Of a DNA stretch of 64,000 nucleotides, positions 59,406-64,000 are shown piece after piece. Within the stretch, counting starts at the first letter, position 1. Each line of letters opens with the position of its first letter. The notes below the pieces were generated by a model. That model had not been told where the DNA came from and ran no database searches. It was given only the letters and a program-made list of their open reading frames with translations. The position numbers and the translations under genes are program-made. Source of the DNA: Kitasatospora aureofaciens (lineage in GTDB: Bacteria > Actinomycetota > Actinomycetes > Streptomycetales > Streptomycetaceae); the NCBI GenBank assembly GCA_000720845.1, contig JODU01000028.1, positions 62,001-126,000 on the forward strand. The letters are read 5' to 3'.

Positions 59406-60359
59406 GTGCGAGACATCGCCGTGTTCAGCGGTAGTGCCCACCCCGACCTGGCCGAGGAGGTCTGCGCCCAGCTGGGCGTGCCGCTCAGCCCCACCCGGGT
59501 CAGCCGGTTCGCCAACGACTGCCTCGAGGTGCAGCTGATGGCCAACTGCCGCGAGCGGGACGTGTTCCTCGTCCAGCCGCTGGTCAAGCCGGTCCAGGAA
59601 CACCTCGTCGAGCTGCTCCTGATGTGCGACGCGGCCCGCGGGGCGTCGGCCGGCCGCATCACCGTGGTCATGCCGCACTACTCCTACGCCCGCTCCGACA
59701 AGAAGGACGCCCCGCGCATCTCGCTGGGCGGGCGCCTGGTGGCCGACCTGCTGGTGGCGGCGGGGGCGGGCCGGGTCCTCGCGATGACCCTGCACTCGCC
59801 CCAGGTCCACGGCTTCTTCTCGGTCCCGGTCGACCACCTGCACGCGCTGCGGGAGCTGGCCGCGCACTTCCGGCAGTACGACCTGTCCCGGGCGACCGTC
59901 GTCTCGCCGGACCTGGGCAACGCCAAGGAGGCCGCGGCGTTCGCCCGGATGCTCGGCGCCCAGGTGGCGGCCGGCGCGAAGCAGCGGTACGCCGACGACC
60001 GGGTCAGCATCAGCGCGGTGATCGGGGACGTCGCGGGGCGCGACGTCATCGTGCTGGACGACGAGATCGCCAAGGGCAGCACGGTGCTGGAACTCCTCGA
60101 CCGGCTCCGGGAGTCGGGCCCGCGCACCATCCGCCTCGCCTGTACGCACGGGCTGTTCGCGGCCGGGGCGCTCGGCCGGCTCAGCGAACAGCCGGACGTG
60201 CTGGAGATCGTGTGCACCAACACGGTGCCGGTGCCGGTGGACGACCACACGGACAAGCTGCGGATCCTGTCCATCGCCCCGGCGCTCGCCGAGGCGGTGC
60301 GCCGCATCCACAACGGCGAGTCGGTCAGCGCCCTGTTCGACGCCCGGCCGGCCGGCTGA
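59406..60359 (+). CDS. prs: Ribose-phosphate pyrophosphokinase (PRPP synthetase) paralogue
   Basis: 317 aa. GTG with GAGGAG upstream. FSGSAHPDLAEEVCAQLGV, the ATP-binding YARSDKKDAPR, pyrophosphate-loop region and the ribose-5-P-binding VLDDEIAKGST are present. It makes PRPP from ribose-5-phosphate and ATP for nucleotide and histidine synthesis. The KKDAPRISL motif differs from the usual KxRxREPI, so this is probably a divergent second copy. The 3' end overlaps the convergent STAS gene by 35 bp. Confidence 0.85.
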   Translation: MRDIAVFSGSAHPDLAEEVCAQLGVPLSPTRVSRFANDCLEVQLMANCRERDVFLVQPLVKPVQEHLVELLLMCDAARGASAGRITVVMPHYSYARSDKKDAPRISLGGRLVADLLVAAGAGRVLAMTLHSPQVHGFFSVPVDHLHALRELAAHFRQYDLSRATVVSPDLGNAKEAAAFARMLGAQVAAGAKQRYADDRVSISAVIGDVAGRDVIVLDDEIAKGSTVLELLDRLRESGPRTIRLACTHGLFAAGALGRLSEQPDVLEIVCTNTVPVPVDDHTDKLRILSIAPALAEAVRRIHNGESVSALFDARPAG

Positions 60360-60711
60360 CGCCCAGGGCCTCCTCCAGGGTCGGCCACGGCGGCAGCAGC
60401 CGCGCCAGACCGGTGATCCGCAGCATGCGCAGGGTCAGCGGGTGGGCGCACACCAGGCGCACCTGCCCGCCCCGGTCGAGCACCTGGCTGCGGGCCCGGT
60501 ACAGCAGCCGCAGCCCGGAGCAGTCGAAGAACTCGATGCCGCCGAGGTCCAGCACGACCCGGGCGCCGGGACGTGCCGTCTCCCGGTCCAGGTGCGGGGC
60601 GATCTCCGCCGCGGAGGCGATGTCGATCTCGCCCCGGAACTCCAGCACCGTGTGCCCTCGGTGGTGGCGCACACGGAGATGCCGGGTGGGCGACGCGGAT
60701 TCCTGCCGCAC
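60325..60711 (-). CDS. STAS-domain anti-anti-sigma factor
   Basis: 128 aa. GTG at 60711 is chosen since GGAGG lies 8 nt upstream; the frame opens further with no site. The phosphorylatable serine is Ser65 in DCSGLRLL, and VLEFRGEIDIASAAEI is the STAS beta-sheet opening. Such proteins sequester anti-sigma kinases in SigB-like stress pathways. No partner kinase or sigma gene is adjacent. Confidence 0.88.
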   Translation of the reverse strand: MRQESASPTRHLRVRHHRGHTVLEFRGEIDIASAAEIAPHLDRETARPGARVVLDLGGIEFFDCSGLRLLYRARSQVLDRGGQVRLVCAHPLTLRMLRITGLARLLPPWPTLEEALGVSRPAGRRTGR

Positions 60712-60882
60712 GAACCTTGCCTCCAGCCTGTCGCGGCCTTTCCGGCCTGCTTCCGGGGGCTCAACTACCCAGTCCGTTCGGAAAGTTACCCCGATCGAGC
60801 GAGTTTGAGCATGTTCGATTGACATATGTCATCGAAATCTCACAGCGGCACCGCCGGCCCGCCGACCGGGAGGGGTGAACGA

Positions 60883-61824
60883 TCAGTCGACCACGAGGAC
60901 GAGCTTGCCCGTGGTGCGGCCGGTCTCGCCCAGTTCGTGTGCCCGTGCCGCCTCGGCCAGCGGGAACGTCTGTGCGATCGTGGCCCGCAGCTTCCCCGAC
61001 TCGACCAGGCGGGCGATCTCCTCCATGCCGGCCCGGTCGGCGTCGACCAGCATCCGCACCGCCCGCACGCCCAGCCGGTCGGCCTCCTCGAAGAACTCGT
61101 CCGACCCGACCGGCAGGATCGACACCACGACTCCACCCGGGCGCAGCACGCGCAGGGACCGCAGGGAGGTGTCGCCGCCGATCGTGTCCAGGACGACGTC
61201 GACGTCCTTGACGGCCTCGGCGAAGTCCGTCTCCCGGTAGTCCACGGTCTCGTCCGCCCCGAGCGAGCGCAGGAACTCGTGCTTGCCCGCGCTGGCGGTG
61301 CCGATCACGTGAGCACCCCGGGCCTTGGCGATCTGCACCGCCACATGGCCCACACCGCCGGCCGCCGCGTGGATCAGCACCCGCTGCCCCGGCTGTACGT
61401 CCGCGCGCTCCACCAGGGCCTGCCACGCCGTCAGCGAGACCAGGGGCAGGGCGCCCGCCTGGACGTGGTCGATCCCCGACGGCTTGTGGGTGAAGGTGCG
61501 CGCGGGAGCGGTGACGAACTCCGCGTGCGACCCGTGGCCGAAGGGATAGGACAGCATGCCGAAGACCTCGTCACCGGGCCGGAACGCGGCGACGCCGATC
61601 CCCACCGACTCCACCACGCCCGACACGTCCCAGCCCAGCACGAAGGGCGGCTCGCCGAGGAAGCCGCCGTTGGCCCGGTGCTTCCAGTCCGTCGGGTTCA
61701 CCCCGGCGGCGCGCACCCGCACCAGCACCTCGTTCGGGCGCGGCTCGGGACGCTCGGGCCGTACCTCCTTCAGGACCTCGGGACCGCCCAGGACGTCCTG
61801 GCCGACGGCGCGCATGGTGTTCAT
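60883..61824 (-). CDS. NADP-dependent zinc-free quinone oxidoreductase-like alcohol dehydrogenase
   Basis: 313 aa, medium-chain dehydrogenase fold. GroES-like N-terminus (EVLVRVRAAGVNPTDWKHR, GWDVSGVVESVG) and Rossmann motif AAAGGVGHVAVQIAKARGAHVIGTAS. Catalytic-zinc ligands typical of true alcohol dehydrogenases are missing, as in quinone reductases. Reduces quinones or enones with NADPH (family inference). GAGGT precedes the ATG. Confidence 0.9.
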   Translation of the reverse strand: MNTMRAVGQDVLGGPEVLKEVRPERPEPRPNEVLVRVRAAGVNPTDWKHRANGGFLGEPPFVLGWDVSGVVESVGIGVAAFRPGDEVFGMLSYPFGHGSHAEFVTAPARTFTHKPSGIDHVQAGALPLVSLTAWQALVERADVQPGQRVLIHAAAGGVGHVAVQIAKARGAHVIGTASAGKHEFLRSLGADETVDYRETDFAEAVKDVDVVLDTIGGDTSLRSLRVLRPGGVVVSILPVGSDEFFEEADRLGVRAVRMLVDADRAGMEEIARLVESGKLRATIAQTFPLAEAARAHELGETGRTTGKLVLVVD

Positions 61825-62078
61825 CGGGACCTCGCAACTAGGGGACGGAACGGGCGGCAGGCACTGCAACCTCCGAAGTGATCGTGCCATTCCCGCGGCC
61901 ACCCGGCAGCACGGGCCGACGCGACCGGGACGGGGCGGGCCCGCCGCGGCACCGTCGTGACCAACCGGTCATGGCGTCGGGGGCGGTTGCCCACCGACTG
62001 TTTCGGCCGGGCCGGGATATCCGCAAGGTACAGGGCACGGGGCACGACGCCCCGCGCCCGGAATCCTTCGGAGGAGAC

Positions 62079-62474
62079 ATGGCACTGGTCAACGCGGGCG
62101 TCGTGGTGCTCGACTGCGCCGAACCCGAGCGGCTCGCCGAGTTCTACAAGGAGCTGCTGGGCGCCGAGGAGAGCGACGTGAGCGCCAACCGCATCGAGAT
62201 CGAGGGCCCCGGCGGCTTCCGCATGGCCTTCCGGCGGGACGTGAACGCCACCCCGCCGAGCTGGCCGCGCCCGGAGAACTCCCTCCAGGTCCACCTGGAC
62301 TTCGTGGTGGCGGACCTGGACGAGGCCGAGCGCGCGATCGTGGGGCTCGGCGGGCGCCCGGTGGAGGCGAAGGACCCGGCCGGCCCGCACGAGGAGCGCG
62401 GCTTCTCCGACCCGGCCGGGCACTCCTTCACCCTCCGCAACGCCCTCGCGCCGACGGCGCCCAAACAGGGCTAG
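62079..62474 (+). CDS. VOC-superfamily (glyoxalase-like) protein
   Basis: 131 aa. GGAGGAG precedes the ATG. Two beta-alpha-beta-beta-beta modules: VVVLDCAEPERLAEFYKELLG and VHLDFVVADLDEAERAIVGLGG; FSDPAGHSFTL supplies a metal-binding residue. May be a dioxygenase, glyoxalase or drug-binding protein; not assignable. Convergent with DUF4235, four bases apart. Confidence 0.88.
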   Translation: MALVNAGVVVLDCAEPERLAEFYKELLGAEESDVSANRIEIEGPGGFRMAFRRDVNATPPSWPRPENSLQVHLDFVVADLDEAERAIVGLGGRPVEAKDPAGPHEERGFSDPAGHSFTLRNALAPTAPKQG

Positions 62475-62478
62475 GCGG

Positions 62479-62784
62479 TCAGTCCCGGCCGCCCTTGTCG
62501 GGCACCGGCCAGGTGCCGGTCGAGCGCTGGATGGCCTTGGCGCCGGTGCGGTCCACGGCGCTGCGCACCGCGGCGAAGATGGCGCCCTGGATCGCGGCGG
62601 CCAGCAGGATCTCGCCCCAGCCGCGGTCCGGGTCCAGGGCGTCGGGCGCGTCGTCCTCGTCCCGGATGATCTTCCAGGTCTTCTGGAACGCCATCCCGGC
62701 CAGGGTGCCGCCGAGCCAGCCGAGCGCGAACCCGACGGGCTTGTAGGCGAGGGGGAGCTTCTTCTTCTTCTTCAGCTTCGCCAT
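62479..62784 (-). CDS. DUF4235-family membrane protein
   Basis: 101 aa. Lys-rich N-terminus (MAKLKKKKKLPLAYKPVGFA), two short hydrophobic segments (ALGWLGGTLAGMAF, EILLAAAIQGAIFAAV) and DRGWGEILLAAAI, typical of DUF4235 proteins in actinomycetes. Function unknown. Overlaps nothing and is 73 bp from the transferase gene. Confidence 0.88.
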   Translation of the reverse strand: MAKLKKKKKLPLAYKPVGFALGWLGGTLAGMAFQKTWKIIRDEDDAPDALDPDRGWGEILLAAAIQGAIFAAVRSAVDRTGAKAIQRSTGTWPVPDKGGRD

Positions 62785-62856
62785 GAGGATCTCCTTGCCT
62801 GCTGTGCGCTGAATGGCCGTATCTGTCGAGTGGTCGTTCGTGTTCCGGTGCGAGTG

Positions 62857-63882
62857 TCAGGGCCTGCCCCGCACCGGAACCTCCTCGTCGGCCCTGACCG
62901 GTCCCGGCGGGGTGCCCTCGCCGAACGGGCGCCCGCCCAGCTCCTCCCGGTGGTGGGGCGTGAGCCAGCCGGTCCGATCCGGGCCCATGGGCACGATGCC
63001 GGTCGGGTTGATGCCGGTGTGCACCTGGTAGTAGTGGCGCTTGATGTGGTCGAAGTCGACGGTGTCCCCGAACCCGGGCGTCTGGAAGAGATCACGGACG
63101 TAGGCCCACAGCACCGGGTTCTCCGTCAGCTTCCAGCGGTTGCACTTGAAGTGGCCGTGGTAGACGGCGTCGAAGCGGACCAGGGTGGTGAACAGCCGGA
63201 TGTCCGCCTCCGTGATCGTGTCCCCGACCAGGTAGCGCTGCCGCTCCAGCCGGGGCGTCAGTTGCTCCAGGCGTCGGAACACACCCGCGCACGCGGTCTC
63301 GTACTCCTCCTGGCCGGTGGCGAAGCCCGCCCGGTACACGCCGTTGTTGACGTCCTCGTAGACCCCGGCCATCACCTCGTCGATCTCGTCGCGCAGGGCC
63401 CGCGGATACAGGTCGGGTGCGCCCGGCCGGTGCAGGGCGGTCCACTCCGTCGCGAGGTCGAGGGTGATCTGCTGGTAGTCGTTGGTGACGAGGGCCCCGC
63501 TGGGCACGTCCACCACCGCGGGCACGCTCACCCCGCCCGGGTAGCCGGTCTCCCGCCGGTCGTAGGCCTCGCTGAGGTAGCGGATGCCGAGGACCGGGTC
63601 GCGGCCGTCCGGGTCCAGCGTGAAGCGCCAGCTGCGGTCGTCCTGGATCGGGTCGGCGACCGCCAGGGACAGGGCGTCCTCCAGGCCGAGCAGCCGCCGC
63701 GAGACCAGAGCACGGCTCGCCCACGGACACGCGCGGCTCACCACCAGCCGGTAGCGGCCGGCCGCCACCGGCCAGCCGTCCCTGCCGTCCGCCGTGATCC
63801 GGTCCGCGAAGTGGCTCCGGGACCGTTTGAACGCCTTCCTTCCGTAGCCGCTGTTCCCGGGCGTCCCGTCGTCGCCGCTCAT
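62857..63882 (-). CDS. Glutathione S-transferase/glutathionyl-hydroquinone reductase-like (mycothiol-type) protein
   Basis: 341 aa. The thioredoxin-like domain has the reactive RACPWASRAL (Cys-Pro-Trp), FTLDPDGRDPVLGIRYLSEAY and VPAVVDVPSG. The helical domain has DTITEADIRLFTTLVRFDAVYHGHFKCN, the diagnostic YqjG/EcoGST-omega-like signature. Actinomycetes lack glutathione, so it probably reduces S-mycothionyl or quinone conjugates. GGAAGG precedes the ATG. No function is evident in the following 118 bp up to the window end. Confidence 0.9.
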   Translation of the reverse strand: MSGDDGTPGNSGYGRKAFKRSRSHFADRITADGRDGWPVAAGRYRLVVSRACPWASRALVSRRLLGLEDALSLAVADPIQDDRSWRFTLDPDGRDPVLGIRYLSEAYDRRETGYPGGVSVPAVVDVPSGALVTNDYQQITLDLATEWTALHRPGAPDLYPRALRDEIDEVMAGVYEDVNNGVYRAGFATGQEEYETACAGVFRRLEQLTPRLERQRYLVGDTITEADIRLFTTLVRFDAVYHGHFKCNRWKLTENPVLWAYVRDLFQTPGFGDTVDFDHIKRHYYQVHTGINPTGIVPMGPDRTGWLTPHHREELGGRPFGEGTPPGPVRADEEVPVRGRP

Positions 63883-64000
63883 GGCCCTGCCCTTCCGCTG
63901 TCCGTGTGTCCCTGTGTAGGCGTTCCCCGTTTTCGCCGGTCGGCACTGGCGGCCACCCGCAAAGCGGGGTGTGAGTCGCGCCGGCCGGGGCAGTCGGGGC

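Noticed and set aside
63883..64000. A further gene at the right edge
   Set aside because: No start with ribosome-binding site or recognisable motif in the last 118 bp.

Overview
The window is about 73 percent G+C, with long GC-biased reading frames, frequent GTG starts, many 4-bp ATGA/GTGA overlaps and several recognisable actinomycete families (F420-type PPOX enzyme, streptogrisin, DmdR-type iron box, DUF4235). It is chromosomal DNA of a Streptomyces species, probably an accessory arm-like region. I see no rRNA or tRNA gene, CRISPR array, phage module or transposase.

Layout. 1-11.3 kb: the 5' end of a DNA photolyase gene, an SDR/DUF2867 protein, a MarR regulator with an MMPL exporter, an F420/FMN split-barrel enzyme, an MscS channel and a methyltransferase. 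These are followed by a tightly coupled five-gene operon (7402-11274): a 62-residue peptide, a 235-aa unknown protein, two paralogous unknown proteins and a beta-lactamase-fold hydrolase. This operon is the most novel-looking part of the window. 11.3-21.5 kb: secreted streptogrisin C-like protease and PhoD phosphatase, a methyltransferase, a GntR/ABC operon broken by a deletion, a YheO/DauR-type regulator with a serine/threonine dehydratase-like enzyme, a cupin, two long poly-C runs, and an ABC/FtsX pair whose permease seems to lack its last membrane helix.

21.6-35.8 kb: a coherent L-rhamnose module. The leftward arm encodes isomerase (rhaI), a fused aldolase/lactaldehyde dehydrogenase (rhaEW) and kinase (rhaB), followed by lactate oxidation genes lutABC. 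The rightward arm encodes an ABC transporter, mutarotase and LacI repressor. Two LacI-type operators sit in the divergent promoter region. Together the genes would take rhamnose to DHAP plus L-lactate, and L-lactate to pyruvate.

35.9-49.1 kb: peptidase, PIG-L deacetylase, ECF41-like sigma factor, pentapeptide protein, P450 with a divergent TetR and a clear shared operator, an iron-box-controlled HugZ/DUF2470 protein, a lipoprotein lactonase, a FUSC-type protein, an FBP zinc protein and a ROK regulator. 49.2-63.9 kb: SDR, second FUSC protein, HAD phosphatase, PHP/HhH protein, secreted GH16 glucanase, VanZ, a decayed complex-I subunit 5 fragment, DUF4230, a TetM/OtrA-like GTPase, a PRPP synthetase paralogue, STAS protein, oxidoreductase, VOC protein, DUF4235 and a glutathionyl-hydroquinone reductase-like protein.

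No searches were run. Family names rest on visible motifs and remembered family features.
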